This document shows, in pieces, positions 8,232 through 17,859 of a stretch of 64,000 nt of DNA; the first letter of the stretch is position 1; every line of letters starts with the position of its first letter. The notes beneath the pieces are model-generated. The model saw only the letters and a program-made list of their open reading frames with translations, ran no database searches and was not told the DNA's origin. This DNA is from Dyadobacter subterraneus. Lineage in GTDB: Bacteria; Bacteroidota; Bacteroidia; Cytophagales; Spirosomataceae. The position numbers were made by a program, and so were the translations under genes. The DNA lies in NCBI RefSeq assembly GCF_015221875.1, contig NZ_JACYGY010000001.1, forward strand, positions 5,558,501 through 5,622,500, written 5' to 3'.

Positions 8232-10973
8232 ATGGACGAAAACGGAGCTACGCCTAACGTAGAAGATAGCGAATTACACAGTCAGTTACCCGTCTCGGGC
8301 CTTTACGAAAGTTGGTTTCTTGATTATGCATCCTATGTAATTCTGGAACGTGCAGTGCCTGCCATTGAAGACGGTTTAAAGCCGGTTCAGCGCAGGATCA
8401 TGCATGCATTGAATGAGATGGACGACGGCCGCTTCAACAAAGTTGCCAACGTGATCGGTTCAACCATGCAGTATCACCCGCATGGTGATGCTTCCATTAA
8501 TGACGCCATCGTTAACCTTGGTCAAAAGGAACTTCTTTTCGATACACAGGGAAACTGGGGCGATTTGCGCACCGGCGACCGTGCCGCAGCAGCGCGTTAT
8601 ATTGAGGTTCGCCTTTCAAGATTTTCCAAGGAAATTGTTTTCAATAACGATACCACCGAGTGGCAATTATCATATGACGGACGGAAACGGGAACCGGTTA
8701 CACTTCCTGTAAAATTCCCGCTTTTACTATCGCTGGGTGTTGAAGGAATTGCGGTTGGACTTTCAACCAAAATATTACCGCACAACTTTTGTGAGCTGAT
8801 TGCCGCATCCATCGATATTTTGCAGGGTAAGGAAGTTATCATTTATCCTGATTTTCTTACCGGCGGACAGATCGATGTTTCCAATTATGGCGATGGCCAT
8901 CGTAGCGGAAAAGTACGGGTTCGTGCTAAAATCGAAGAGGAAGACAAGAAAATGCTTGTCATCCGTGATATTCCTTTTGGTACAACCACATCATCCCTGA
9001 TCGATTCTATCATCAAGGCAAATGATGGTGGAAAGATCAAGATTAAAAAGGTTGTTGATAATACGGCAGCGGATGTAGAAATTCAGGTGCATCTGGCTCC
9101 TGGGGTTTCGCCGGATATTACCATTGATGCACTTTATGCGTTTACGGAATGTGAAGTCTCCATTTCTCCCAACGCCTGTGTCATTATTGAGGACAAACCT
9201 CACTTTGTCGGCGTAACGGATATTTTACGTTACAATACGCAGCAGACGGTTCATCTTTTAAAACGTGAGCTGGAAATCCGGAGACTGGCTTTACTGGAAA
9301 AAATCCTGTACGGCTCGCTGGAAAAAATATTTATTGAAAACCGCATTTACCGGGACATTGAAGAATGTGAAACTTTTGAAGATGTAATCCGGACCATAGA
9401 TAAGGGACTTGAACCTTTCAAGCCACAATTTTACAGAGAAATTACAGACGATGATATCGTTGAGCTGACGGAAATCCGTATCAAACGTATTTCAAAATAT
9501 GACGGATATAAAGCGGATGAACTGATGCGCAAATGGCAGGAAGAACTTGCGGAAACGGAAGACAACCTGGCCAATATTACCCGTTTTGCAATTGATTATT
9601 TCAAAGATCTTTTAAAGAAATACGGAAAAGGCAGAGAAAGAAGAACTGAAATCAGAGCGTTCAACCAGATTTCTGCGAACGTCGTTGCTGCCAATAACCA
9701 GAAACTTTACGTCAACCGTGCCGAAGGTTTTATTGGTTCTGGTTTGAAAAAAGATGAGTACGTCATGGATTGCTCTGATATTGACGATATCATCGTTTTC
9801 AGAGCCGACGGCAAATGTCTGGTTACCAAAGTTCAGGATAAAATATTTGTAGGAAAAGACATTATTTACTGTGCCGTTTTTCTTAAAAATGACGAGCGGA
9901 AAGTTTATAACTTAACCTATCTCGACGGAAAAACCGGTGTTTCTTACATCAAAAGATTCCAGGTTACAGCAGTTACGCGTGACAGGGAATATGATCTGAC
10001 ACAAGGTACGCCAAAATCAAAAATCACCTATTTCACTTCCAATGAAAATGGTGAAGCTGAGATTATAACTGTCAGCCTGACTGCTCAGAGCAAAGCAAAA
10101 GTGAAACAATTTGATTTCAATTTTGCTGATCTGCTGATCAAAAACCGGAGCGCGATGGGAAATATTCTGACAAAATATCCGGTTCGTAAAATTGTAATGA
10201 AACAAGCCGGCCGCTCTACTTTGGGTGGTGTTGACATGTGGTTTGATCCGATTATCGGCCGTTTAAACCGTGACGAACGTGGAGAATATTTGGGGAATTT
10301 CGGGTCTACGGATAGCATTCTGGTTATTTACAAAGAAGGATCTTACGAGCTGACCAACTTTGACCTGACCAATCATTATGTTTCCAATGAAGTTTTACTG
10401 GTCAAAAAGTTTGATCCAAAACTTCCGGTTACGGCTTTGTATTATGACGGAGGACAGAAACATTATTTTGTCAAACGTTTCACGATAGAAACTTCTTCAC
10501 TGGATAAGAAATTCCTGTTTATCAGTGATGCAAAAAACAGTAAATTAATCCTTGCTTCGACCGACAAACGTCCTCGCTTTGAAGTTGTTCATGCTAAAAA
10601 CGAAAAACGTGATCAGCTGCATGAAGAATTCGTGGTTGAAGATCTTGTTGATGTAAGAGGATGGAAAGCAATGGGTTACAAATTATCCATTGATAAATAT
10701 AAAGAAATCCGCTGGCTGGAATCTCTGGCAGTTCTGGTAGAAGATGAGCTGGTTATTGATATTCCGGATCTTCATCATGACACAGAAGAAAGTGGCAGCG
10801 AAACAGCAGAAAATAACGAAATACAGGAATCTGAGAACAGTGAATCCGAGACAAACGAGGAGGATACTGAACCAGAAAATAAGAAGGATGAGGAAACCCC
10901 GGATGATTCCAAACCAAAAAAGGAACCCAAAAAAGGTACTGATCCAAAATCACAACTTGGTCTTTTTGAATAA
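8232..10973 (+). CDS. parC: DNA topoisomerase IV subunit A
   Basis: The A subunit of topoisomerase IV cuts and rejoins DNA during chromosome decatenation, working with ParE in an A2B2 complex. The N-terminus shows GLYESWFLDYASYVILERAV, then PHGDASINDAIV (the quinolone-resistance-determining region), then RTGDRAAAARYIEVRL with the active-site Tyr123. The divergent C-terminal beta-pinwheel fits ParC better than GyrA: the GyrA box QRRGGKG is not seen. The last 80 residues are a low-complexity acidic/lysine tail (EESGSETAENNEIQESEN...), common at the end of Bacteroidota type IIA subunits. Length (913) is normal. No parE is adjacent. A perfect hairpin follows the stop codon. Confidence 0.93.
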   Translation: MDENGATPNVEDSELHSQLPVSGLYESWFLDYASYVILERAVPAIEDGLKPVQRRIMHALNEMDDGRFNKVANVIGSTMQYHPHGDASINDAIVNLGQKELLFDTQGNWGDLRTGDRAAAARYIEVRLSRFSKEIVFNNDTTEWQLSYDGRKREPVTLPVKFPLLLSLGVEGIAVGLSTKILPHNFCELIAASIDILQGKEVIIYPDFLTGGQIDVSNYGDGHRSGKVRVRAKIEEEDKKMLVIRDIPFGTTTSSLIDSIIKANDGGKIKIKKVVDNTAADVEIQVHLAPGVSPDITIDALYAFTECEVSISPNACVIIEDKPHFVGVTDILRYNTQQTVHLLKRELEIRRLALLEKILYGSLEKIFIENRIYRDIEECETFEDVIRTIDKGLEPFKPQFYREITDDDIVELTEIRIKRISKYDGYKADELMRKWQEELAETEDNLANITRFAIDYFKDLLKKYGKGRERRTEIRAFNQISANVVAANNQKLYVNRAEGFIGSGLKKDEYVMDCSDIDDIIVFRADGKCLVTKVQDKIFVGKDIIYCAVFLKNDERKVYNLTYLDGKTGVSYIKRFQVTAVTRDREYDLTQGTPKSKITYFTSNENGEAEIITVSLTAQSKAKVKQFDFNFADLLIKNRSAMGNILTKYPVRKIVMKQAGRSTLGGVDMWFDPIIGRLNRDERGEYLGNFGSTDSILVIYKEGSYELTNFDLTNHYVSNEVLLVKKFDPKLPVTALYYDGGQKHYFVKRFTIETSSLDKKFLFISDAKNSKLILASTDKRPRFEVVHAKNEKRDQLHEEFVVEDLVDVRGWKAMGYKLSIDKYKEIRWLESLAVLVEDELVIDIPDLHHDTEESGSETAENNEIQESENSESETNEEDTEPENKKDEETPDDSKPKKEPKKGTDPKSQLGLFE

Positions 10974-11000
10974 CATGTGTCTTTTAATACACATGTTATT
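10969..11000 (+). terminator. Hairpin at the end of parC
   Basis: AATAACATGTGT and ACACATGTTATT form a perfect 12-bp stem around an 8-nt loop, and the stem includes the parC stop codon. Only a short T-rich tail follows, so it may act more as an RNA 3' end stabiliser than a strong intrinsic terminator. Confidence 0.6.
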
Positions 11001-11125
11001 CAAACGTTTTTCTACGATTAGCAACAAAATACCATGTTGAAAGCGTATAGAAAATAAACGGCAACCTGTGGAAGATTTGCAATACCCTCATATTATATAC
11101 ATCAACTTAGAGGTTAACTTTAAGG

Positions 11126-11779
11126 ATGCTCGTGAAAAAATTGATAAAAATAGTTATTGCCCTTCTCTTTGCCAGCCTGGTTTTTATCCTGCTGTGCAAC
11201 TTCTGGGTAGTATACTGTACCAAGCAGTATAACTATTTTTCAATTAACGACCTTCCTTCAAATGACGTCGCGCTGGTTTTGGGGACCAGCAGGAATACGG
11301 AAAGAGGAAAAGAAAACCTGTATTTCAGGTACCGGATGGAGGCCACGGCACGACTTTTCAAGGAAGGTAAAATCAAATACATTATTTTGAGCGGAAACAA
11401 CGACTCACAGTATTACAATGAGCCGCTGGATATGCAAAGAGCTTTGCTCAATTTGGGAATTCCGGAAAATGTGATGACATTGGACTATGCCGGTTTCCGG
11501 ACCTTTGATTCGGTGGTTCGCTGCAAGGAAGTTTTTAACCAGGATAATTTTACAGTTATATCCCAAAATTTCCACAATGCACGGGCATTATACATTGCGC
11601 ATAACGAAGGAATAAACGCGATATCATTTGCTGCTCAGGACGTTCCCGACGGGTACTCAATTCGTACCCTGATCCGGGAATATCTGGCGAGGCCAAAAGC
11701 AGTTTTGGACGTACATTTTTTGAGACCAAAAGCAGATGTTACGTCTAATGTTGAGATAAAAAAGAAAAAAGGACCCTGA
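11126..11779 (+). CDS. SanA/YdcF-like (DUF218) membrane-anchored protein
   Basis: This 217-residue protein starts with one hydrophobic helix (about residues 5-30) and then carries a DUF218 domain. VALVLGTSRNTERGKENLYFRYRMEATARLFKEGK and YIILSGNND match the SanA pattern, including the glycine-rich loops and the acidic/His positions later in the chain (NFHNARALYIAHNEG). In E. coli, SanA affects envelope permeability to vancomycin at high temperature; the biochemical activity is unknown. It is 37 bp upstream of the DUF5686 gene on the same strand, so co-transcription is likely. Confidence 0.85.
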   Translation: MLVKKLIKIVIALLFASLVFILLCNFWVVYCTKQYNYFSINDLPSNDVALVLGTSRNTERGKENLYFRYRMEATARLFKEGKIKYIILSGNNDSQYYNEPLDMQRALLNLGIPENVMTLDYAGFRTFDSVVRCKEVFNQDNFTVISQNFHNARALYIAHNEGINAISFAAQDVPDGYSIRTLIREYLARPKAVLDVHFLRPKADVTSNVEIKKKKGP

Positions 11780-11816
11780 ACGAAGCGAAAGATTTTACTC
11801 ACCGGAGATATCAGAT

Positions 11817-14327
11817 ATGAAAATAATTAGACCAATCATCTTTTTTGTAATTATACTATTATCTGTCCGATCCTTCGCACAAACCACACATACTATAAAA
11901 GGCAGAATAACAGATGCAACTTCCGGTGATCCGGTCCCGTTTGCCAATATTGGCGTAAAAAATACTCCGGCTGGAACAACAACAAATTTCGACGGTTTTT
12001 ATACGCTTACCTTCACACCACCCGCTGATTCAATTCTTGTAACATACATTGGCTATACTACAAAAAGTAAAGCCATTGCCGACACAACCTTTCAGACCAT
12101 TGACGTTCAGCTGACTCCCGGCGCCTTGCAGCTTAGGGAAGTCAAAATATTTGCCGGAGAAAATCCAGCCTGGGCAATTATGCGCAAGATTGTTGCTAAC
12201 AGGAAACATAACAATACTGAAAATCTGGATGCTTATGAATTTGAAAGTTATAACAAGATCCAGATTGATATAGATAACCTTTCAGAGAAATTCAGAAATC
12301 GTCGCGCCGTAAAAAAAATGACGCATATCGTGGACAAATATGATGAAGTCAAAGGTGATGACGGCCAAACAGTTATTCCGATTTTCATTTCTGAATCTGT
12401 TTCCAATGTTTATTTCAGAAGAGATCCCAAGAAGAAAAAGGAGATTATCAATAAAACAAAGGTTTCCGGTGTAGGATTAACGGATGGAAGTTTTGTTTCT
12501 CAAATTGTAGGTTCATCTTTTCAGCAATATAACTTTTACAATAACTGGCTGAATGTTTTGGAAAAAGATTTTATTTCGCCGATTTCCGACAGCTGGAAAT
12601 TATACTATGATTATTATCTGGCCGACAGTATTTCAAACGGAACAAATTACGATTACCAGATTGATTTTGAACCACGTCAGGAACAAGATCTTGCTTTTAG
12701 CGGCTCTTTCTGGATTGATGGAAAAACCTATGCACTAACCCAAATGGATGCGAATGTTGGGAAAAAAGCCAATTTGAATTTCATCGAAAGAATAAAAATC
12801 CAGACTTCGTACGATCTTTTTGAAGATGACAGTACCTGGGTTCCGACTAAAACCAGGGTTTTAATTGATGTAGATGAACCAACAAAACAAACCGCCGGCT
12901 TGCTATTGAAGTTTTATTCCTCCAATTCAAATTACAAACTGAATGTCCCAAAAGGACCAAAATTTTTCGATACAGCCATCGAACTGAAAGAAGATTATAT
13001 GGTGCATGATTCTACTTTCTGGAATAAAAGTCGTCCTGAATCTCTTTCCAAATCCGAAAAGTTAAGTTTTCAATTGGTTGATTCTTTAAAGGTTTTACCT
13101 GTTGTAAAAACGTACACCGAAATACTGAACATTTTTGTTAACGGCTATAAAAGAATTGACAAATGGAATATAGATATCGGTCCGTATCTGTTTTTATATG
13201 CCAATAATAATATTGAAGGAAACCGGCTCAGACTTGGTTTTAAAACTGATCCCGGATTCAGCAGAAAGTGGATTGTCAGCGGTTATGGTGCTTATGGGTT
13301 TAAGGATCAGAAATTTAAATATGGCGGTGGTTTAGACTATATTTTCTCCCGAAAACCATGGACAATGGCCGGGATTTCCTATTCAAAAGATCTGGAAAGA
13401 TTAGGACTTTCTGCCGAAACAATTGGTACCAATACGCTTTTTGGAGCATTTTCAAAATTCGGGACTTTCAGGAGAGCTTATTATCAGGAAGACTTTTCTA
13501 TGTATCTCAAGAGAGAAATTGTGAAAGGATTTACGGCAAATATTCAGCTTCGACACAGAAATTTCGATCCTCTATTTGATTTTGCTTATCGTTCAGAACC
13601 ACAAATGGGAGCCGATTCTCCTTTGAAAAGCAAGTATGAAATTACCGAGCTTAATGTTGAAACCCGACTGGCCGGCAATGAAACATTTTTGCAAAACGAT
13701 AATGAACGTATCAGTATGGGAACAGGAAATTCCCCGGCTTTTACATTTCGGTATACGATGGGCATGAAAAATTTCCTGAAAGGTGATTTTAATTATCACA
13801 AGTTTGCACTTAACGTGAAACAGACTTTCCGGGCAGGTGTTTTTGGCCGGACTTACTATAACCTTACAGTCGGATATATTCCTTCAACAATTCCTTACAC
13901 ACTCTTATACACACCTTTGGGTAATGAATCGCTGTTTTATGTGGATAATGCATTCAACCTGATGAAGTATTTCGAATTTATCAGCGATCGATATCTGACA
14001 CTTCGTGTTGAACATAACGACGAAGGATTTATCTTGAACCGTATTCCGGCGGTAAGAAAATTGAAATGGAGATTATTGGCGACAGGAAGAGTTTTTTATG
14101 GTCAGGTGAGCAAACAAAATCTTGCGTTGGCTTCAACTGTGGATGCGCAGGGAAATCCAATTCAGACATTTAATGAACTTGGAAATATGCCTTATCTGGA
14201 ACTGGGTTACGGTATTGATAACATCTTTAAATTTGGTCGGATCGATGCTATCCACAGACTTACTTATAAAAACAATCCTAACGTTACTCCCTTTGCGTTG
14301 AAGATTTCTTTCTGGTTTAGCTTGTAG
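11817..14327 (+). CDS. DUF5686 outer-membrane protein with carboxypeptidase-regulatory-like N-terminal domain
   Basis: This 836-residue protein starts with an SPI signal peptide (cut near SFAQT, residue 22), then a carboxypeptidase D regulatory-like beta-sandwich (about 25-110, HTIKGRITDATSGDPVPFANIGVKN). The remainder follows the DUF5686 family, widespread in Bacteroidota and usually about 820-850 residues. Alternating aromatic/polar strands and a C-terminal ...PFALKISFWFSL ending in Phe-Ser-Leu suggest a beta-barrel in the outer membrane. It lacks the TonB plug of SusC proteins. Function is unknown. Co-location with the SanA-like gene points to an envelope role, by inference only. Confidence 0.87.
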   Translation: MKIIRPIIFFVIILLSVRSFAQTTHTIKGRITDATSGDPVPFANIGVKNTPAGTTTNFDGFYTLTFTPPADSILVTYIGYTTKSKAIADTTFQTIDVQLTPGALQLREVKIFAGENPAWAIMRKIVANRKHNNTENLDAYEFESYNKIQIDIDNLSEKFRNRRAVKKMTHIVDKYDEVKGDDGQTVIPIFISESVSNVYFRRDPKKKKEIINKTKVSGVGLTDGSFVSQIVGSSFQQYNFYNNWLNVLEKDFISPISDSWKLYYDYYLADSISNGTNYDYQIDFEPRQEQDLAFSGSFWIDGKTYALTQMDANVGKKANLNFIERIKIQTSYDLFEDDSTWVPTKTRVLIDVDEPTKQTAGLLLKFYSSNSNYKLNVPKGPKFFDTAIELKEDYMVHDSTFWNKSRPESLSKSEKLSFQLVDSLKVLPVVKTYTEILNIFVNGYKRIDKWNIDIGPYLFLYANNNIEGNRLRLGFKTDPGFSRKWIVSGYGAYGFKDQKFKYGGGLDYIFSRKPWTMAGISYSKDLERLGLSAETIGTNTLFGAFSKFGTFRRAYYQEDFSMYLKREIVKGFTANIQLRHRNFDPLFDFAYRSEPQMGADSPLKSKYEITELNVETRLAGNETFLQNDNERISMGTGNSPAFTFRYTMGMKNFLKGDFNYHKFALNVKQTFRAGVFGRTYYNLTVGYIPSTIPYTLLYTPLGNESLFYVDNAFNLMKYFEFISDRYLTLRVEHNDEGFILNRIPAVRKLKWRLLATGRVFYGQVSKQNLALASTVDAQGNPIQTFNELGNMPYLELGYGIDNIFKFGRIDAIHRLTYKNNPNVTPFALKISFWFSL

Positions 14328-14334
14328 GTGATAA

Positions 14335-15309
14335 TTAAATCGTCCTCAAATCTTTGCCCGAATAAGTCAGAAAAACTTCTTCCCCTATTTCTACATCTTT
14401 TTTGTTTCGATAAAAAACCAGTAACCCTTTTTCGTTTCTGCAACGGATTTCCCAGTGATTTCCATGAAAACGGATGGCTTCAACAATTCCCGTCCATTTA
14501 CTTTTTTCGAAAAATTTGGTACGCTTGATTTTCTCCGGACGAATGAAAGATTTTTTAAGTTCAGGATTTTCACCAAGCCAATTTATATCACCCGTAAGTT
14601 CTGCAACGTAGCCGTCATTTGGCTGATTATAGACTTCCTGCGGAGTTCCGATCTGAATTACTTTTCCGTCTCTTAAAACAGCAATTTTATCTGACCAGGC
14701 CAGTGCATCCGCGGCTTCATGGGTTACGAAAATACAAACCATTTGTTGTTCCTGCCTCATCTGTTCAATAGCCTCAGCCAGGATCCTGCGATTTCTGTTA
14801 TCTAAATGAGCAAATGGTTCGTCGAGCAACAAAACATCCGGCTGCTCGGCCAGGGATTTTGCAATCGCAGTTCTTTGTTTTTCTCCTCCCGACAAAAGTT
14901 TGGCTTTTTGTCCACGAACGTTTGACAGGCCGGTAATTTTCAATAATTCCTCCACTTTCTGCTTCCGGTAATCCGGCTCGTAAAAACGAACTGAATACGA
15001 AATATTTTCTTCTACGGTTTGGTTTGGGAAAAGCTCAAATTCCTGGTGAATCAACTTTATGGAATCGTGCCCGGGAATAAGTTCTCCTTTAACTGAAGTT
15101 AATAGTGATTCCTGAAAATAGACATCGCCGGAATCAGCATCCATAAATCTGCCCAGAATTCTTAAAAATGTACTTTTACCCGATCCGCTTTCTCCTAAAA
15201 TCCCCAGCCATTCTCCTGGATTTAATTCCAGTGAAACATCAGACAAAACAGTTTTGGAATCGAATTTTTTTGATACTGATTCAGCGCGAAGAACAGGCAT
15301 TGGGAACAT
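14335..15309 (-). CDS. ABC transporter ATP-binding protein with C-terminal TOBE-like domain
   Basis: This ATPase of about 324 residues has all hallmarks in order: Walker A GESGSGKST (39-47), Q-loop Gln89, signature LSGGE (139-143), Walker B VLLLDEP (159-165) and switch His197 in VTHEAAD. The last 80 residues, after DGKVIQIGTPQEVYNQP, resemble the TOBE domain of PotA/FbpC/ModC-type importers. No permease or binding-protein gene is adjacent, so the substrate is unknown. I start at the ATG at 15309; an ATG at 15300 is equally possible. The frame stays open to 15423, but that extension opens with TTG and runs through a palindromic repeat, so it is not real coding sequence. Confidence 0.85.
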   Translation of the reverse strand: MFPMPVLRAESVSKKFDSKTVLSDVSLELNPGEWLGILGESGSGKSTFLRILGRFMDADSGDVYFQESLLTSVKGELIPGHDSIKLIHQEFELFPNQTVEENISYSVRFYEPDYRKQKVEELLKITGLSNVRGQKAKLLSGGEKQRTAIAKSLAEQPDVLLLDEPFAHLDNRNRRILAEAIEQMRQEQQMVCIFVTHEAADALAWSDKIAVLRDGKVIQIGTPQEVYNQPNDGYVAELTGDINWLGENPELKKSFIRPEKIKRTKFFEKSKWTGIVEAIRFHGNHWEIRCRNEKGLLVFYRNKKDVEIGEEVFLTYSGKDLRTI

Positions 15310-15330
15310 TATAATGATGAAATTCAACTT

Positions 15331-15421
15331 CGGCTTTCGACGGTCGGCGGTCAGGCTTTGGAAATTTGAATGATTTTGAATCATTCTACGTCTGATAGCT
15401 GACTGCCGAAAGCCGACAGCC
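15331..15421. repeat. Dispersed palindromic element, copy A
   Basis: Imperfect inverted repeat between the nitroreductase stop and the ABC ATPase start. The left arm contains GGCTTTCGACGGTCGGCGG; the right arm, read on the minus strand, contains GGCTTTCGGCAGTCAGCTAT. The middle holds a second small stem, GAATGATT/AATCATTC. Related arms occur at 19307-19376 and 61462-61552. It is REP-like in size and placement next to stop codons. Confidence 0.8.
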
Positions 15422-15423
15422 AA

Positions 15424-15999
15424 TTAATTAATCCAGGTAACTTTATCTTCAATTGGTGTCCGACGTACCGAAATTTCACCCAGATTGTGATATCCCATGT
15501 AAAAGAAGCCGATGCATTTTTGATTTTCCTTTAATTCCAAAAAGGCTTTCAAAGCGTCAGTCACAGATGGACTGCTCCAATACGCTCCGATATTATTTGC
15601 GGTAGCTGTAAGCCACATATTTTGCACTGCGCAGGCTACGGCTGCAACTTCTTCCCATTCCGGAATTTTTTCGGCGTGGGTTTCCATGATGATCGCTATT
15701 ACCGCTGCTGACTTCAAAGATTTAGACCGCGTGCCTTCGTATTTCGCCTCCGAGAAAGTTTCCGGCATTGTGTTAGCCTTATAAGCTGCACCCATAAAAT
15801 CGGCCAGCTGCACTAAGCCTGCACCTGTAAAAACACGGAATCTCCATGGTTCTGTCAGTTTGTGCGTGGGAGCGAAATTGGCATTTTCAAGAATCGTTTG
15901 TATCAATTCTTTTGGAATCTCTTTTTCAATATAACTTGGTGGAAATATACTGCGGCGGTTACGAATGACCTGATTGATTGATTCTAAAATGGTACTCAT
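15424..15999 (-). CDS. Nitroreductase family protein
   Basis: This 191-residue FMN-dependent oxidoreductase is of the small nitroreductase type. The N-terminal INQVIRNRRSIFPPSYIEKEIP provides the conserved Arg residues that bind FMN phosphate (RRS motif). NANFAPTHKLTEPWRFRVF is the family's second block, and the C-terminal half has AVACAVQNMWLTATANNIGAYWSSP and CIGFFYMGYH. The physiological substrate is unknown. The stop codon directly abuts palindromic repeat copy A. The ABC ATPase lies downstream on the same strand; no functional link is evident. Confidence 0.9.
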   Translation of the reverse strand: MSTILESINQVIRNRRSIFPPSYIEKEIPKELIQTILENANFAPTHKLTEPWRFRVFTGAGLVQLADFMGAAYKANTMPETFSEAKYEGTRSKSLKSAAVIAIIMETHAEKIPEWEEVAAVACAVQNMWLTATANNIGAYWSSPSVTDALKAFLELKENQKCIGFFYMGYHNLGEISVRRTPIEDKVTWIN

Positions 16000-16160
16000 G
16001 AGATTGCTTAAAATTTATTCTATCCGTTTATATGGTGTGAAAGCTGCATAAAAGCTCTGTTAACCGTTGAAATAGTAATTATTATATGACTACGTCAAAA
16101 AACTGTAAATTGTGCCCGTTAATATGAATTACTTCAAACCTTTAACTAACTAATATCTCC

Positions 16161-16481
16161 ATGCTTGTTACTACCACTCCAAATATTGAAGGTAAAAAAA
16201 TCATAAAATATATCGGGCTCGTAAATGGTGAAGCTATTATTGGAGCCAACATTGTCAAAGATTTTATGGCCAACGTGCGCGACGTGGTTGGCGGCCGGTC
16301 GAGCGCTTACGAACAAAGCCTTCGCGAAGCTAAAAGTATTGCGCTCCGCGAAATGATGGACCAGGCCCAACGCTTGGGTGCTCATGCCGTTATTGGTGTC
16401 GACCTTGATTTTGAAACCATTGGCGGAAGCGGTTCCATGCTTATGGTTAGCTGCAACGGAACGGCCGTCTGCCTGGAATAA
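16161..16481 (+). CDS. YbjQ/UPF0145 family protein
   Basis: This 106-residue protein covers the whole UPF0145 domain: an N-terminal beta strand ([30 protein letters not shown]), then [18 protein letters not shown], a helix rich in Arg/Glu, and [21 protein letters not shown]. The family forms a pentameric ring-like fold and is sometimes labelled heavy-metal binding, but no function is proven. It is a single gene between two minus-strand genes. The start is the only sensible ATG. Confidence 0.9.
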   Translation: MLVTTTPNIEGKKIIKYIGLVNGEAIIGANIVKDFMANVRDVVGGRSSAYEQSLREAKSIALREMMDQAQRLGAHAVIGVDLDFETIGGSGSMLMVSCNGTAVCLE

Positions 16482-16492
16482 TTTCTATCAGA

Positions 16493-17449
16493 CTAAAAAA
16501 CCTGACTGGCAATTTTGGCAACATTGTCAGCTTTTCCCATGGTATAAAAATGTAAAACCGGCACTCCGTATTCAATCAATTCTTTACATTGCTGAACGCC
16601 CCATTCCACGCCAAGCTGGCGAACTTCTTTATCCGAAGCACATTTTTCAGCTTCGTTAACAAGTTCCTGTGGAAATTCAAGATGGAAAATATCAGCAAGC
16701 ACGGTAAGTTGTCGTTTGGTAGCCAAAGGTTTTAAACCCGGAATAATTGGAACCGTTATGCCTTCTGCACGGCAGCGGTCAACAAAACGGAAATATTTCT
16801 GATTATCGAAAAACATTTGGGTGACAATATAATTTGCGCCCAGATCTATTTTTCTTTTCAGATGCTCAAAATCTGTATCAAGACTTTCTGCATCAAAATG
16901 TTTTTCAGGATATCCGGCAATTCCAATACAGAAATTCGTGTGGGCAGCTTCGGTTTCAGCGTGAAGCAAAATGCCATGGTTCATATTGTCAACCTGCGTG
17001 ACAAGTTCAGAGGCGTAGGTATGTCCGCCTAATTTTGCTTTGAATACACCCGCAGATTTCTCTGGATCACCACGCAAAACGAGTACATTATCGATTCCCA
17101 AATAATGAAGGTCGAACAAAACATCTTCTGTTTCATCTTTTGTAAAACCTCCGCAAATCACATGAGGAACGGCATCCACTTTAAATCGCTCCATTAACCT
17201 GGCACAAATACCAACAGTTCCCGGACGCTTCCGAATAGGAATTCTCTCGATAAGGCCATTTTGTCCTTTAATATCAATAAGTTCTTCTCTATGGTAAGTG
17301 ACATCAACAAAAGGCGGCTTGAATTCCATCAATGGCTCAATAGAATCCAGTAATTCGGTTATATTTTGTCCTTTTAAAGGTGGGATAATCTCAATCGAAA
17401 AGAGTGTCTTGCCCTGAGCCTGGCGTATGAATTCGGTAACTTTGGTCAT
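16493..17449 (-). CDS. metF: Methylenetetrahydrofolate reductase
   Basis: This FAD enzyme reduces 5,10-methylene-THF to 5-methyl-THF, the methyl donor for methionine synthase. The 318-residue length fits the bacterial single-domain form. FSIEIIPP near residue 20 contains the catalytic Glu (Glu28 in E. coli MetF). DVTYHRE, NVLVLRGDP, HTNFCIGIAGYPEKH and LGANYIVTQMFFDNQKYF are the family's barrel signatures. It is monocistronic here, and the other methionine genes (metY, metX) lie 20 kb away. A structured RNA candidate ending in a minus-strand terminator lies 73 bp before the start codon, so transcription may be regulated by attenuation or start downstream of that terminator. Confidence 0.95.
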   Translation of the reverse strand: MTKVTEFIRQAQGKTLFSIEIIPPLKGQNITELLDSIEPLMEFKPPFVDVTYHREELIDIKGQNGLIERIPIRKRPGTVGICARLMERFKVDAVPHVICGGFTKDETEDVLFDLHYLGIDNVLVLRGDPEKSAGVFKAKLGGHTYASELVTQVDNMNHGILLHAETEAAHTNFCIGIAGYPEKHFDAESLDTDFEHLKRKIDLGANYIVTQMFFDNQKYFRFVDRCRAEGITVPIIPGLKPLATKRQLTVLADIFHLEFPQELVNEAEKCASDKEVRQLGVEWGVQQCKELIEYGVPVLHFYTMGKADNVAKIASQVF

Positions 17450-17522
17450 GTACTGGTTTTCTTGGTTTGCTTAAGCGTATACAAAAGAACACCATTTATA
17501 GAACCAAACCAACCTATAAAAC

Positions 17523-17556
17523 AAAAAAATGGCCTACCGCATAACAGTAGGCCATT
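17523..17556 (-). terminator. Intrinsic terminator upstream of metF
   Basis: A perfect 10-bp stem (AATGGCCTAC/GTAGGCCATT) with a 9-nt loop is followed on the minus strand by a run of seven U. It lies 300 bp past the acetyltransferase gene and 73 bp before metF. Confidence 0.75.
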
Positions 17557-17640
17557 CCACGTAAACCCTCCTCTATCAGTGTTCGTCAAAACTGCAAAGT
17601 AAAACTGACAGGCGTCAGATACGAGTTGCAGTTTGCTTGA
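17523..17640 (-). ncRNA. Candidate structured RNA ending in an intrinsic terminator, upstream of metF
   Basis: On the minus strand, AAACTGCAA (17634-17626) pairs with TTGCAGTTT (17597-17589), enclosing a smaller hairpin CTGAC-gcct-GTCAG (17618-17605). About 30 nt later comes a 10-bp terminator stem (AATGGCCTAC/GTAGGCCATT, 17556-17528) followed by seven U. The structure lies in a 410-bp gap between two minus-strand genes. It lacks the GGCAACC core of the SAM-I class. It could be a metF leader with attenuation or an independent small RNA. No clear promoter was found. Confidence 0.4.
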
Positions 17641-17859
17641 CTGACTTCTAAATACAAAATATTCATGCCAGATAGATACATTACTATATATTGACTAAAA
17701 AAGATTCAATCATTCATTGCTTTTGGTCAATTCTAAGCTTAGAATGGCTATTTTATTTATTTCAAAAATTCCTTTACCCATGGTAAATGTCATAAAACCA
17801 AGAGAATTCAAACCATTCTTTGATGAATAATTCTACACAATGATGCATAGTGTTTCCCA

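Noticed and set aside
10744..11040. Arginine/lysine-rich open frame overlapping the end of parC
   Set aside because: It is the +1 frame of the low-complexity acidic tail of ParC and has no start context.
15310..15423. N-terminal extension of the ABC ATPase beginning MAVGFRQSAIRRR
   Set aside because: It opens with TTG, is encoded by the palindromic repeat, and ABC ATPases begin close to the MPVLRAES strand.
17523..17640. SAM-I riboswitch in front of metF
   Set aside because: The GGCAACC and AAGGTGCTAATTCC blocks seen before metY are absent here; reported instead as an unclassified RNA candidate.
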